Shown: positions 53,598 through 63,360, counted from the first letter of the stretch. The stretch: 64,000 nt of DNA from DATKOF01 sp035524795 (GCA_035524795.1 DATKOF010000035.1:1-64000), one strand, 5' to 3'. The notes: a model not told the origin generated them from the sequence alone. Program-made: numbers and translations.

Positions 53598-55388
53598 ATG
53601 GACCACATTCGAAATTTTTCCATTATTGCGCACATCGATCACGGCAAATCGACGCTGGCGGACCGCTTCATCCAGTGGTGCGGCGGGTTGTCGGAACGGG
53701 AAATGGAAGCGCAGGTGCTCGATTCGATGGATCTCGAGCGCGAGCGTGGAATAACGATCAAGGCGCAGACGGTAGCGCTCGACTACCGCGCCCGCGACGG
53801 CAGGATCTACCTGCTGAATCTGATCGATACGCCCGGCCACGTCGATTTTTCCTATGAAGTGTCGCGCTCACTCGCCGCCTGCGAGGGCGCGCTGCTGGTG
53901 GTCGATGCCTCGCAGGGAGTCGAGGCGCAGACCGTCGCCAACTGCTACACGGCGCTCGAACAGGGCGTCGAGGTGGTGCCGGTGCTGAACAAGATCGACC
54001 TGCCTTCGGCCGATCCGGCGCGGGTAATTTCGGAAATCGAGGACATCATCGGCATCCCGGCGACGGACGCGGTACGCGCCAGCGCCAAGACCGGCGAAGG
54101 CGTGCCGGAGATACTCGAAACCGTGATCGCGCGCATTCCGCCGCCCAAAGGCGACCCGGATGCGCCGCTGAAGGCGCTGATCATCGACTCGTGGTTCGAC
54201 AATTACGTAGGGGTCGTAATGCTGGTGCGCGTGGTCGACGGCGTACTGCGGCCACGCGACCGCATACTGCTGCTGTCGACGCAGGCGCAGTATCTGTGCG
54301 AGCGGGTCGGCGTGTTCACTCCGAAATCGCGCGGCAAGGACAGCCTGACGGCCGGCGAGGTCGGCTTCGTGATCGCCGGCGTCAAGGAGCTGAAGGCGGC
54401 GCGCGTCGGGGATACCGTGACTCTTGCTGACCGGCCAGCGACTGAAGCGCTGCCGGGCTTCAAGGAAATAAAGCCGCAGGTGTTCGCCGGACTCTATCCG
54501 GTCGACGCCAATCAGTACGACGCGCTGCGCGAGGCGCTCGAGAAGCTGCAGCTCAACGACTCGTCGCTGCGCTTCGAGCCGGAGTCGTCGCAGGCGCTCG
54601 GTTTCGGCTTCCGCTGCGGATTCCTCGGCCTGCTGCATATGGACATCGTGCAGGAACGCCTCGAGCGCGAGTACGGGATGGAACTGATCACGACCGCGCC
54701 GACCGTGGTTTACCAGGTTCTGCAGCAGGACGGCGCGGTGATCGAGATCGAGAATCCGTCAAAGCTTCCCGACCTGTCCAGGATCGCGGAAATCCGCGAG
54801 CCTGTCATCACTGCCACGATACTGTCGCCGCAGGAATATGTCGGACCGGTGATCACGCTGTGCACGCAGCGGCGCGGCGCACAGCGCGACATGCGCTACC
54901 TGGGCCGCCAGGTGATGCTGGTCTACGAACTGCCGCTGAATGAGGTTGTGCTGGACTTTTTCGACCGGCTGAAGTCGGTGAGCCGCGGCTACGCCTCGCT
55001 GGACTATGAGTTCAAGGAGTACCGCGCCGACGATCTGGTGAAACTGGATATCCTGATCAATAGCGAACGCGTTGACGCGTTGTCGCTGATCGTGCACCGT
55101 TCGGGTTCGCAGCATCGCGGCCGGGAACTGGCGCAGAAAATGCGCGAACTGATCCCGCGCCAGATGTTCGACGTCGCGGTACAGGCCGCGATCGGCTCGC
55201 ATATCATCGCCCGCGAAACCGTCAAAGCAATGCGCAAAAACGTGCTTGCCAAGTGCTACGGCGGCGACATTACGCGCAAGCGTAAGCTGCTGGAAAAACA
55301 GAAGGCCGGCAAGAAACGCATGAAACAGGTCGGCAGCGTCGAAATACCGCAGGAAGCGTTTCTGGCGATATTGCAGATCGAAAAATAA
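53598..55388 (+). CDS. lepA: Elongation factor 4 (LepA)
   Basis: A ribosome-associated GTPase with back-translocation and biogenesis roles. The 596-residue protein has G1 [10 protein letters not shown]3 [10 protein letters not shown]4 NKID, EF-G-like domains and the LepA-specific C-terminal domain ending [20 protein letters not shown]. The ATG at 53598 gives the standard [20 protein letters not shown]. The upstream sequence is dominated by the terminator T tract, and no good Shine-Dalgarno site is visible, which is odd for a core gene. Confidence 0.98.
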   Translation: MDHIRNFSIIAHIDHGKSTLADRFIQWCGGLSEREMEAQVLDSMDLERERGITIKAQTVALDYRARDGRIYLLNLIDTPGHVDFSYEVSRSLAACEGALLVVDASQGVEAQTVANCYTALEQGVEVVPVLNKIDLPSADPARVISEIEDIIGIPATDAVRASAKTGEGVPEILETVIARIPPPKGDPDAPLKALIIDSWFDNYVGVVMLVRVVDGVLRPRDRILLLSTQAQYLCERVGVFTPKSRGKDSLTAGEVGFVIAGVKELKAARVGDTVTLADRPATEALPGFKEIKPQVFAGLYPVDANQYDALREALEKLQLNDSSLRFEPESSQALGFGFRCGFLGLLHMDIVQERLEREYGMELITTAPTVVYQVLQQDGAVIEIENPSKLPDLSRIAEIREPVITATILSPQEYVGPVITLCTQRRGAQRDMRYLGRQVMLVYELPLNEVVLDFFDRLKSVSRGYASLDYEFKEYRADDLVKLDILINSERVDALSLIVHRSGSQHRGRELAQKMRELIPRQMFDVAVQAAIGSHIIARETVKAMRKNVLAKCYGGDITRKRKLLEKQKAGKKRMKQVGSVEIPQEAFLAILQIEK

Positions 55389-55413
55389 TGATTTCGAGAT
55401 CGAAAGGATAACG

Positions 55414-56205
55414 GTGGATTTTGCCCTTTTCATATTCGCGCTGCTGGTCGCCAGCGGAGCAATCTGGCTCGCCGATCACTGGTTTCTGAGGCCGCGCCGC
55501 GCGCCGGGCGCCGGCGAACCGTGGTGGGTAGAATATCCGAAAAGCTTTTTCCCGGTGATCCTGCTGGTTTTCCTGCTGCGCTCGTTTCTGGTGGAACCCT
55601 TCAAGATCCCGTCCGGATCGATGCTGCCGACATTGCTGGTCGGCGACTTCATACTGGTGAACAAATTCACGTACGGCATCCGTCTGCCGATCGTGAACGC
55701 CAAGATCTTCGACATCAACCAGCCGCAGCGCGGCGAGGTCATGGTGTTCCGCTACCCGGAGGATCCGACGGTCGATTACATCAAGCGCGTGGTCGGCCTT
55801 CCCGGCGACCGCATCGCCTATCGTGACAAGCGGCTGACGATCAACGGCGAAGAGGCCAGGGTTATCCCCAACAACCAGATAGACTATTATGAGAACGGGC
55901 CGGCGGCGGAATTTCTGGAAACCCTTGGCGCCCATCAGCACATCATCTTGAACCGTGACGAATATCCTCCTGTTATTCTGTCCCGGGTCGAGCAATTCCC
56001 ATTCCGGCATGATTGCGACTACAATGAAGCAGGATTTGCGTGCACAGTGCCGCCGGGCCATTACTTCATGATGGGCGACAACCGGGACAGCAGCAGCGAC
56101 AGCCGCTACTGGGGGTTCGTACCCGACCGCAACATCGTCGGGCGGGCGTTCATGATCTGGTGGAACTTCAGCGACTTCAAGCGCATCGGGCGCATGATAA
56201 ATTGA
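55414..56205 (+). CDS. lepB: Signal peptidase I
   Basis: Cleaves signal peptides of exported proteins at the periplasmic face. The 263-residue protein starts at GTG 55414 behind AAGGA, has two N-terminal membrane segments (about 2-20 and 44-58), catalytic S69 in IPSGSMLPTLLVGD and K124 in DYIKRVVGLPGDRIAY, and the family motif MGDNRDSSSDSRYWGFVP near the end. The lepA-lepB-rnc-era order is standard. Confidence 0.97.
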   Translation: MDFALFIFALLVASGAIWLADHWFLRPRRAPGAGEPWWVEYPKSFFPVILLVFLLRSFLVEPFKIPSGSMLPTLLVGDFILVNKFTYGIRLPIVNAKIFDINQPQRGEVMVFRYPEDPTVDYIKRVVGLPGDRIAYRDKRLTINGEEARVIPNNQIDYYENGPAAEFLETLGAHQHIILNRDEYPPVILSRVEQFPFRHDCDYNEAGFACTVPPGHYFMMGDNRDSSSDSRYWGFVPDRNIVGRAFMIWWNFSDFKRIGRMIN

Positions 56206-56216
56206 CAGGGGACGGT

Positions 56217-56573
56217 ATGAAAAAGCAAAGCGGTCTGAGTCTGGGCGGATTCATTGTGGTCTGCTTCGTCGTGATCTTCGTTGCCCTTCTCGGCTTCAAG
56301 CTGTTTACCCCTTACACGCAGTACCTGACGATCCAGAAGACCTTCCGGGATATCGCAAACGATCCGGAAATGAAGGGAGCGAGCGTGCGCGATATCAAAA
56401 TGGCATATGTCAAACATTCGATGATCGACAATATCGATTCCGTCGGTCCGGATGACATCGATATCGAAAAAGACGGCGACAATATCACGCTGAGCGCCGC
56501 ATATTCGGTCAAGGTGCCGCTGGTAGCCAACGTCAGCCTGTTGATCGATTTCAACGCAACTTCGAACAAATGA
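56217..56573 (+). CDS. DUF4845-family small membrane protein
   Basis: A 118-residue bitopic protein with one N-terminal membrane segment (about residues 10-30, GGFIVVCFVVIFVALLGFKL) preceded by MKKQSGLSL and a periplasmic domain of about 85 residues. The type of sequence and the position between lepB and rnc fit the DUF4845 family, found there throughout betaproteobacteria and pseudomonads. Function unknown; the N-terminus resembles a prepilin-like or membrane-anchor segment. AGGGGACGGT precedes the ATG. Confidence 0.8.
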   Translation: MKKQSGLSLGGFIVVCFVVIFVALLGFKLFTPYTQYLTIQKTFRDIANDPEMKGASVRDIKMAYVKHSMIDNIDSVGPDDIDIEKDGDNITLSAAYSVKVPLVANVSLLIDFNATSNK

Positions 56574-56605
56574 CGTCGTCCGTGCGAAGTCCGTCCTGAG
56601 CCGGG

Positions 56606-57277
56606 ATGTCCGATTCTCCGATCACCGACGCCCTCGGTTATTCTTTCCACGACGCCGCGTTATTGCGACAGGCGCTGACTCACCGCAGCCATGGCGCACT
56701 TCACAACGAGCGACTCGAATTCCTGGGCGACGGGGTTTTGAACTGCGTCGTCGCCGAAGAACTGTTCCGCAGGTTTCCGCAAATGAGCGAGGGTGATCTA
56801 TCTCGGCTGCGCGCCGGCGTCGTCAACCGGCAAAGCCTGTGCGAGTGCGCGCAGAACATCGCTCTGGGCGAGCATATGCGACTCGGCGAAGGGGAGATCA
56901 AAAGCGGTGGCGCGCGACGGCCGTCGATCCTCGCCGATACAATGGAGGCGCTGATCGGCGCGGTGTTTCTCGACGGCGGATACGCGGCCGCGCGCGGGGC
57001 GGTCGTCATGGTATTCGCGGATCGGCTTGCAACCGTCGGCGGAGAAACGCCGGGAAAAGATCCGAAAACGCTGCTGCAGGAGCTGCTGCAGGGACAGCAT
57101 CTGCCTTTACCCCAATATTCGATCATCGAGACCCACGGCGCAGCCCATAATCAGGTTTTTCGCGTCGCCTGCGTGATTCCGGAACTCGGCATCCATACCG
57201 AAGGTGAGGGGGCGAGCCGGCGCAGCGCCGAGCAGGCGGCGGCGCGGCGCGCGTATGAACTCGGCATCCATTCCTGA
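56606..57277 (+). CDS. rnc: Ribonuclease III
   Basis: A double-strand-specific endonuclease that matures rRNA and regulates mRNAs. The 223 residues contain the signature NERLEFLGDGVLN, the second catalytic region LADTMEALIGAVFLDGG and a C-terminal dsRBD (PKTLLQELLQGQHLPLPQY to the end). The stop overlaps the era start (TGATG), the classic rnc-era arrangement in which RNase III can control its own mRNA. Confidence 0.98.
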   Translation: MSDSPITDALGYSFHDAALLRQALTHRSHGALHNERLEFLGDGVLNCVVAEELFRRFPQMSEGDLSRLRAGVVNRQSLCECAQNIALGEHMRLGEGEIKSGGARRPSILADTMEALIGAVFLDGGYAAARGAVVMVFADRLATVGGETPGKDPKTLLQELLQGQHLPLPQYSIIETHGAAHNQVFRVACVIPELGIHTEGEGASRRSAEQAAARRAYELGIHS

Positions 57278-58170
57278 TGGCGGGCGCCGGGGCCCATCGC
57301 TGCGGCTATGTCACGATCGTCGGTCGTCCCAATGTCGGCAAATCGACTTTGCTCAACCGGCTGACCGGACTCAAGGTCAGCATTACTTCCCGCAAACCGC
57401 AAACCACCCGCAACGCAATCACCGGCATCGTGACCAGAAGCCATGCCCAGACGATTCTGGTCGATACGCCCGGTTTCCAGACCCGTTTCGGCAGCGCGCT
57501 GAACCGCGGCATGAACCGGGTGGTGACACAGTCGCTGGCCGGAGTCGATGCGGTGCTGATGGTCGTCGAGGCGCTGAAATTCGGCGCCGAAGACCGCCGG
57601 TTATTGGAAATGCTGCCTGTCGGAAAACCAGTGCTGCTGGTGATCAACAAAACGGACCGGGTCGCAGACCGGAAGCGGCTGTTGCCGTTCATCAAGCAGC
57701 TGTCGGAACAGCGGGATTTTGCCGAGATTGTCCCGATCTCCGCTGCCAAGGGCAAGGGCATCGAAAAACTGCTGGAGCTCACCGCGAAATATCTTCCGCA
57801 GGGACCAGCAATCCATGCGGCGGATGAGATTACCGAAGCCAGCGAGCGGTTCCTTGCGGCCGAATTGATCAGGGAGAAGATATTCCGCCTGCTGGGCGAT
57901 GAACTGCCGTACGTCAGTGCGGTAATCATCGACGATTTTGTCGAAGAGCCGGGGTTGCGGCGCATCCAGGCGTCGATTATCGTTGACAAGGATACGCACA
58001 AGGGAATAGTGATCGGCGCGCGCGGCGCCCGTCTCAAGGAGATTGCGTCTGCGGCCCGCCACGACATGGAAAAATTGTTCGGCGACAAGGTATTCCTCGA
58101 GGTCTGGGTCAAGGTCAAGCCCGGCTGGATCGACGACGCGCGCTTCCTAAAACGCATCGGTCATGATTGA
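57277..58170 (+). CDS. era: GTPase Era
   Basis: A ribosome-assembly GTPase that binds the 3' end of 16S rRNA. The 297 residues include G1 GRPNVGKSTLLN, the switch region RKPQTTRNAITG, G3 DTPGF, G4 NKTD, and a C-terminal KH domain with VIGARGARLKEIASAARHD. Coupled to rnc upstream and recO downstream (eight-base overlap). Confidence 0.98.
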   Translation: MAGAGAHRCGYVTIVGRPNVGKSTLLNRLTGLKVSITSRKPQTTRNAITGIVTRSHAQTILVDTPGFQTRFGSALNRGMNRVVTQSLAGVDAVLMVVEALKFGAEDRRLLEMLPVGKPVLLVINKTDRVADRKRLLPFIKQLSEQRDFAEIVPISAAKGKGIEKLLELTAKYLPQGPAIHAADEITEASERFLAAELIREKIFRLLGDELPYVSAVIIDDFVEEPGLRRIQASIIVDKDTHKGIVIGARGARLKEIASAARHDMEKLFGDKVFLEVWVKVKPGWIDDARFLKRIGHD

Positions 58171-58885
58171 GGCAAGAATGCGTCACGACAACGAGCCGGC
58201 GTTCGTGCTGCACACCTACCCGTATCTTGAAACCAGCCTGCGGGTGGAGGTTCTGAGCAGAAGTCACGGCCGGGTGTCTTTGATTGCGCGCGGCGCGCGG
58301 CGGCCGCGCTCGGCATTGCGCGGTACGCTGCTGCTGTTCCAGCCGCTGCTCGTGAGCTGGTCGGGTAAAACGGAACTGCATACGTTGCATAAAGTGGAAT
58401 GGCAGGGTGGAGCGACGCCCCTGAAGGGCGGCGCGCTGCTGTGTGGTTTTTATCTGAACGAGCTGATGATGAAACTGCTGCCGCGGGAAGCCCCGCACGA
58501 ATCGCTGTTTGAAGAGTACCGGCATTCGCTGGAAACGCTTGCGGCGGTCGATAATCATGCCGCTGCGCTGCGCCGCTTCGAGAAACGACTGCTGAAGGAG
58601 ATCGGCTACGCGCTGGTCCTTGACTACGACGCCACGACCGGAGGCCCGATCGAAGGTGGCCGCAGTTATTCGTACGAGGTCGAGCGAGGGCCGGTGCGCG
58701 TGAACGGCGGCGATCACGCGCTGGAACTGTCGGGCAGCACGCTGATCGATATGCAGCGCGATGATTATTCGAATCCGGCCACGCTGCAGCAAAGCCGGGC
58801 ATTGATGAGACTGCTGATCAACCATCATCTGAACGGCCAGACGCTTTACACCCGGCAACTGCTGAGTGATTTGAGACAACTATGA
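58163..58885 (+). CDS. recO: DNA repair protein RecO
   Basis: A recombination mediator that loads RecA with RecR in the RecF pathway. The 240-residue protein has an N-terminal OB fold (EPAFVLHTYPYLETSLRVEV; VSLIARGARRPRSALRG) and a helical C-terminal region (GFYLNELMMKLLPREAPHES; FEKRLLKEIGYAL). The usual C-terminal zinc cysteines are absent, as in many proteobacterial RecO proteins. An alternative start at MRHDNEP, four codons in, is equally possible. Confidence 0.94.
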   Translation: MIEARMRHDNEPAFVLHTYPYLETSLRVEVLSRSHGRVSLIARGARRPRSALRGTLLLFQPLLVSWSGKTELHTLHKVEWQGGATPLKGGALLCGFYLNELMMKLLPREAPHESLFEEYRHSLETLAAVDNHAAALRRFEKRLLKEIGYALVLDYDATTGGPIEGGRSYSYEVERGPVRVNGGDHALELSGSTLIDMQRDDYSNPATLQQSRALMRLLINHHLNGQTLYTRQLLSDLRQL

Positions 58886-59613
58886 CCCGGCTCAGCGTCA
58901 ACCTCAACAAAATCGCCCTGCTGCGCAACTCCCGCACCATCGGTATCCCAAGCGTAACGCGCGCGGCCGCCATCGTGCTTGACGCCGGGGCGCACGGCAT
59001 CACCGTGCATCCGCGGCCCGACGAGCGCCATATCCGCAGCAGCGACGTCTACGAACTCGCCGCGTTGTTGAAGCAGCGGCCGGGAGCCGAATTCAACATC
59101 GAGGGCAATCCGTTTCATGCGATGCTGGAACTGGTGCGCGCGGTGTGTCCGCAGCAGTGCACGCTGGTTCCCGACGATCCAGGCGCCTTCACCTCGGATC
59201 ATGGATGGAATCTGGTCCAGGATGGGGAACGCCTGCGGCCGGTGATCGCGGAACTGCACGCACTGGGCGCGCGGGTCAGCCTGTTCATGGATCCGGTTCC
59301 CGTAGCGATGCCGCGTGCCCGTGAGCTTGGCGCCGACCGTGTTGAACTGTACACCGAGCCGTACGCGGCGGCTTTCGGCACGCCGCAGGAAGCGCGTGTA
59401 CTGGATCGGTATGTGGAAGCGGCGCGGGAAGCGCGCGCAGCTGGTCTCGGCGTCAATGCCGGTCATGATCTCAATCTCAGGAATCTGCCGCGTTTTCTGC
59501 AAGCCGTCGACGGCGTGCTCGAGGTGTCGATCGGCCATGCGTTGACTGCCGACGCGCTGGAGTTCGGGCTCGCCGAAACCGTCCGCCGCTATCTGGAAAT
59601 ACTGGAAAAGTAA
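58882..59613 (+). CDS. pdxJ: Pyridoxine 5'-phosphate synthase
   Basis: Condenses aminoacetone phosphate (3-amino-2-oxopropyl phosphate) with DXP to pyridoxine phosphate. The 243-residue TIM barrel has LSVNLNKIALLRNSR, ITVHPRPDERHIR, FNIEGNP, the active-site Glu-containing VELYTEPYAAAF and LGVNAGHDLNLRNL. Four-base overlap with recO (ATGA) and with nagZ (TAATG). Its DXP substrate connects it with the MEP pathway to which dxr belongs. Confidence 0.98.
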   Translation: MTRLSVNLNKIALLRNSRTIGIPSVTRAAAIVLDAGAHGITVHPRPDERHIRSSDVYELAALLKQRPGAEFNIEGNPFHAMLELVRAVCPQQCTLVPDDPGAFTSDHGWNLVQDGERLRPVIAELHALGARVSLFMDPVPVAMPRARELGADRVELYTEPYAAAFGTPQEARVLDRYVEAAREARAAGLGVNAGHDLNLRNLPRFLQAVDGVLEVSIGHALTADALEFGLAETVRRYLEILEK

Positions 59614-60683
59614 TGCCGAATCCCGTCAACATGCCGCCCGGCTCGATCGTACTCGATGTCATCGGAACCGAATTGACCGATGACGATCGTCGCCGGCTCG
59701 CCCACCCGCAGACCGGCGGCGTCATCCTGTTCACGCGCAATTACGAATCCCCGCAGCAGCTGGAGCAGCTGACCCGGGAGATCCATGCGCTGCGCCGGCC
59801 ACCGCTGTTGATCATGGCCGATCAGGAAGGCGGCAGGGTGCAGCGCTTCCGCGAGGGGTTCACCGCGTTGCCCGCGATGCGCGAGCTCGGCGTGCTGTGG
59901 GATGAAGATTCTGTCCACGCGCGCCGGCTCGCCCGCTGCACCGGGCACGTGCTGGCGGCCGAACTGCGCGCACACGGCGTCGATCTGAGCCTGACACCGG
60001 TGCTCGACATCGATCATGGCCGCAGCAGCGTCATCGGCGATCGCGCATTTCACCATGATCCGCAGGCGATCGGCGAACTGGCGTCGGGCCTGATACACGG
60101 CATGCGTGACGCCGGAATGTCCTCCGTCGGCAAGCATTTCCCCGGGCACGGTCACGTCGCCGTCGATTCTCACCATGAGCTGCCGGTCGACAACCGGTCG
60201 TACGCGGGGATCGAGGCCGTCGACATGGTCCCGTTCCGGCGCCTGATCGGCAACGGGCTGGGCGGCATGATGCCGGCACATGTCGTTTATCCCCAGGTCG
60301 ATCAACGGCCGGCGGGTTTCTCCGAAATCTGGCTCAAACAAATACTGCGCGGCACCCTTGGGTTCGATGGCGTGATTTTCAGCGACGATCTGTCGATGGC
60401 GGGTGCGCGCTGGGCCGGCGGCATCGTGCAGCGCGCGCAGGCCGCGCTGGATGCGGGCTGCGACATGGTGCTGGTCTGCAATGACGCACAGGCTGCCGAC
60501 GAATTGCTGGCGGGACTCGATCATCCATTACCGGCCCTCGGCATGGTGCGGCTGCTGCGCCTGCACGGCCACAGCGCGACGGAGTCTCCGGCGCAGCTCG
60601 CGCGCGACCCCGTTTATCTGGAGGCGGTCGCCACCGTGCGTACGATCGGCGCCAGAAACGGCGAATTGCCGCTCTACCGTTGA
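59613..60683 (+). CDS. nagZ: Beta-N-acetylhexosaminidase NagZ
   Basis: A cytoplasmic GH3 glycosidase that removes GlcNAc from recycled anhydromuropeptides, a pathway that can feed AmpC induction. The 356-residue protein has LIMADQEGGRVQRF, the GH3 catalytic loop KHFPGHGHVAVDSHHELPV (from K174) and the nucleophile region VIFSDDLSMAGARWAGG. It overlaps pdxJ and ends 55 bases before the small tautomerase gene. Confidence 0.97.
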   Translation: MPNPVNMPPGSIVLDVIGTELTDDDRRRLAHPQTGGVILFTRNYESPQQLEQLTREIHALRRPPLLIMADQEGGRVQRFREGFTALPAMRELGVLWDEDSVHARRLARCTGHVLAAELRAHGVDLSLTPVLDIDHGRSSVIGDRAFHHDPQAIGELASGLIHGMRDAGMSSVGKHFPGHGHVAVDSHHELPVDNRSYAGIEAVDMVPFRRLIGNGLGGMMPAHVVYPQVDQRPAGFSEIWLKQILRGTLGFDGVIFSDDLSMAGARWAGGIVQRAQAALDAGCDMVLVCNDAQAADELLAGLDHPLPALGMVRLLRLHGHSATESPAQLARDPVYLEAVATVRTIGARNGELPLYR

Positions 60684-60738
60684 AATACTGTACCGTCGTT
60701 ATAAGCTAGCGGCATCTGTCACCATTGCGAGGCCTCCC

Positions 60739-60924
60739 ATGCCCTATGTCAATATCCGCATCGCCGGTTCTCTGACGCGCGAGCAGCGCGAAAAAATCGC
60801 CGCGGAAATCACCGATACCCTGGAACGGATTGCCCATAAGCCCAGGTCTTATACCTATATCGCGTTCGACGAGCTGCCTGACGAAAAATGGGCGATCGCG
60901 GGCAAGCTGCTGGACGCCGACTGA
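60739..60924 (+). CDS. 4-oxalocrotonate tautomerase-family protein
   Basis: A 61-residue protein starting M-P-Y-V-N-I; after removal of Met the N-terminal Pro would be the catalytic base, as in 4-OT enzymes. The IAFDELPDEKWAIAGK segment matches the short tautomerase family. There is no catabolic operon around it, so the physiological substrate is unknown. GAGGCC lies seven bases upstream of the ATG. A loose promoter-like pair (TTGAAA at 60680, TATAAG at 60700) has a spacer too short to be convincing. Confidence 0.85.
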   Translation: MPYVNIRIAGSLTREQREKIAAEITDTLERIAHKPRSYTYIAFDELPDEKWAIAGKLLDAD

Positions 60925-60941
60925 CCCTGCCGCAATCGCGC

Positions 60942-62744
60942 ATGTTCAAAGCCGATTCCGTCGTCGCCGGCCTGCCGCATCTGCCGGGTGTTTACCGCAT
61001 GGTCAACACGGCGGCGGAAACGCTTTATGTCGGCAAGGCGCGCGATCTCAAGCAACGGGTTTCTTCGTACTTCCGGAAGACTTCCGGCCTGTCGCCGCGC
61101 ATTCGTTCGATGCTGGAGCAGGTGGCGACAGTCGAAACCACGGTCACGCGCTCGGAGGCGGAGGCGCTGCTGCTCGAAAACAATCTGATTAAATCACTGA
61201 GCCCGAAATACAACATACTGTTCAGGGACGACAAATCGTATCCATATCTGATGTTGAGCGGGCATCAGTTCCCGCGTCTGGCGTTTCACCGCGGCGGACT
61301 CGACCCGCGGCACCGCTACTTCGGACCTTTCCCCAGTGCCGGCGCAGTACGCGAAAGCATACAGCTGCTGCAGCGCGTGTTCCGGCTGCGCACCTGCAGC
61401 GATGGCGTGTTCGAAAACCGGTCACGGCCCTGTCTGCTGCACCAGATTCGACGCTGTACGGCGCCGTGCGTCGGCCTGGTTTCCGCGGTCGATTATGCGG
61501 CGGATGTCAAAGGCGCCGAGTTGTTTCTGCACGGCAAGGATACCGAAGCAGTCGACGAACTGGTCGTGCGCATGAATGCGGCGGCGGAACGCCGAGACTA
61601 TGAGCAGGCGGCCGTCTACCGGGACCAGGTCAGGACGCTGCGCCAGGTGCGCGAAAAACAGTTCGTCAGCAGCCGGCTGGAACACGACAGCGACGTCATC
61701 GCGTGCGCGGTCGAAGGTGACATCGCGTGCGTGAATCTGGTGATGATCCGCGGCGGACATCATCTCGGGGACAGGAATTTCTTCCCGCGCAATGCTGCGG
61801 ATCATGACGCCGCGCGCATCATCGAGGCCTTCATCAGCCAGCATTATCTGAGCCGGCACGTGCCGCCGGTCATCATCGTCGGGGAAAGGATCGCTTCTGC
61901 TGCGCTGGTACAGACGTTGAGCAGCCAGACGGAACGCAGGGTGCGAATAGTGACGCGCCCCGGCGGCGAGCGGCGCGGCTGGCTGGACATGGCGCAGAAA
62001 AACGCGCAGCTTGGAGCGCGACAGCAGATAGGGATGCACGCCACCCAGGAGGCGCGCCTACAAGCATTGCAGCAGGCGCTCGGCGCGACTGAAGCGATAC
62101 AGCGCATCGAATGCTTCGATATCAGTCATACCATGGGCGAGGCAACGGTGGCATCCTGCGTGGTCTACGACCGCGCCGCCATGCAGAAATCCGAATACCG
62201 GCATTTCAACATCGAGACCGTGGCGCCCGGAGATGATTACGGCGCGATGCGCGAAGTGCTGACACGTCGCTATGGCCGCAGCATGACGGGCGGAAGCAAG
62301 CTGCCGAATCTGGTGCTGATCGACGGCGGCAGGGGCCAGGTCGGCGTCGCCTGTGAAGTATTCGCGGACCTCGGCTTGTCCGACGTAGTGCTGGTCGGTG
62401 TCGCCAAGGGAGCGGAACGCAAACCCGGTCTCGAACAGCTGATCATTCCGGGCCGGGCGGAGCCGCTGCAATTGCCGGCCGCACATCCTGCGCTGCACTT
62501 GATCCAGCAGATTCGCGACGAAGCGCACCGCTTTGCAATCCAGGGACACCGTGCGCGTCGTGGCAGGGCGCGCACGACCTCAGTGCTTGAACGGATCGAA
62601 GGCGTCGGCGCCAAACGCCGGCAACGGCTGCTCGCACATTTCGGCGGCCTGCGGGGGCTGCTGTCGGCGAGCGTCGACGAACTGGTGCGGGTCGAGGGCA
62701 TCAGCCGGCCGCTCGCCGAACGCATCTATGAAGAGCTGCATTGA
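60942..62744 (+). CDS. uvrC: UvrABC system protein C
   Basis: The dual-incision nuclease of nucleotide excision repair. The 600-residue protein has an N-terminal GIY-YIG domain (LPGVYRM, LYVGKARDLKQRVSSYF), the UVR motif, an RNase H-like C-terminal nuclease half (IECFDISHTMGEATVASCVV) and tandem HhH at the end (RIEGVGAKRRQRLLAHFGGL). ATG at 60942 gives the usual start. The stop overlaps the pgsA start; uvrC-pgsA adjacency is conserved across proteobacteria. Confidence 0.98.
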   Translation: MFKADSVVAGLPHLPGVYRMVNTAAETLYVGKARDLKQRVSSYFRKTSGLSPRIRSMLEQVATVETTVTRSEAEALLLENNLIKSLSPKYNILFRDDKSYPYLMLSGHQFPRLAFHRGGLDPRHRYFGPFPSAGAVRESIQLLQRVFRLRTCSDGVFENRSRPCLLHQIRRCTAPCVGLVSAVDYAADVKGAELFLHGKDTEAVDELVVRMNAAAERRDYEQAAVYRDQVRTLRQVREKQFVSSRLEHDSDVIACAVEGDIACVNLVMIRGGHHLGDRNFFPRNAADHDAARIIEAFISQHYLSRHVPPVIIVGERIASAALVQTLSSQTERRVRIVTRPGGERRGWLDMAQKNAQLGARQQIGMHATQEARLQALQQALGATEAIQRIECFDISHTMGEATVASCVVYDRAAMQKSEYRHFNIETVAPGDDYGAMREVLTRRYGRSMTGGSKLPNLVLIDGGRGQVGVACEVFADLGLSDVVLVGVAKGAERKPGLEQLIIPGRAEPLQLPAAHPALHLIQQIRDEAHRFAIQGHRARRGRARTTSVLERIEGVGAKRRQRLLAHFGGLRGLLSASVDELVRVEGISRPLAERIYEELH

Positions 62745-63313
62745 TGCCATTGACCATTCCGAATCTGCTGACTTGGCTGCGCATCGCCCTGATTCCGCTG
62801 TTCGTCGGCGTTTTCTATTTTAAAGAGGACTGGCTGCCGCTAGCCGCTCAGAACCTTGCGGCGACCACGATCTTCGTGGTTGCCGCGATCACTGACGGGT
62901 TCGACGGCTGGCTGGCGCGCCGCCTGCATCAGACTTCGGCATTTGGAGCTTTTCTCGATCCGGTGGCGGACAAGCTGATGGTGGCCGCGGCGCTGATCGT
63001 GCTGCTGCAGCTCGGGCGCGTCGACGCGATCGTGGCGCTGATCATCATCGGCCGCGAGATCACGATCTCGGCGCTTCGCGAATGGATGGCCCGACTCGGG
63101 GAATCGAAAAGCGTCGCCGTTTCCTTCCTCGGCAAGATCAAAACCATATCGCAGATGATCGCGATCCCGCTGCTGCTGTACGCGGAGCCGATCGGGAAAT
63201 TCCGGCCGCAGCTGGTGGGCACCTGGCTGATCTACATCGCGGCGGCGTTGACGCTGATATCGATGTTCTATTACCTCAAGGTCGCTTTGCCGCAGGCGAT
63301 CAAGCACGGATGA
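62744..63313 (+). CDS. pgsA: CDP-diacylglycerol-glycerol-3-phosphate phosphatidyltransferase
   Basis: Committed step to phosphatidylglycerol and cardiolipin in the inner membrane. The 189-residue polytopic protein has the CDP-alcohol phosphatidyltransferase motif spread over DGFDGWLARR, GAFLDPVADK. MPLTIPNLLTWLRIALIPL is the standard N-terminus and decides ATG 62744 over a TTG one codon earlier. It uses the product of cdsA. Downstream is the tRNA promoter. Confidence 0.97.
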   Translation: MPLTIPNLLTWLRIALIPLFVGVFYFKEDWLPLAAQNLAATTIFVVAAITDGFDGWLARRLHQTSAFGAFLDPVADKLMVAAALIVLLQLGRVDAIVALIIIGREITISALREWMARLGESKSVAVSFLGKIKTISQMIAIPLLLYAEPIGKFRPQLVGTWLIYIAAALTLISMFYYLKVALPQAIKHG

Positions 63314-63331
63314 GACCGCCTTCGCGTTTCC

Positions 63332-63360
63332 TTGAACGCGAATGTCGGACAGCATATAAT
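63332..63360 (+). promoter_or_regulatory. Promoter for tRNA-Gly
   Basis: TTGAAC (63332-63337), a 17-base spacer and consensus TATAAT (63355-63360), 13 bases before the tRNA. It is the best sigma-70 match in the window, as expected for a stable-RNA gene. Confidence 0.85.

Noticed and set aside
53588..53600. ATG at 53588 as an alternative lepA start
   Set aside because: Out of frame with lepA; the ATG at 53598 gives the conserved N-terminus.
60680..60705. TTGAAA...TATAAG as a promoter for the tautomerase gene
   Set aside because: The spacer of 14 bases is too short.
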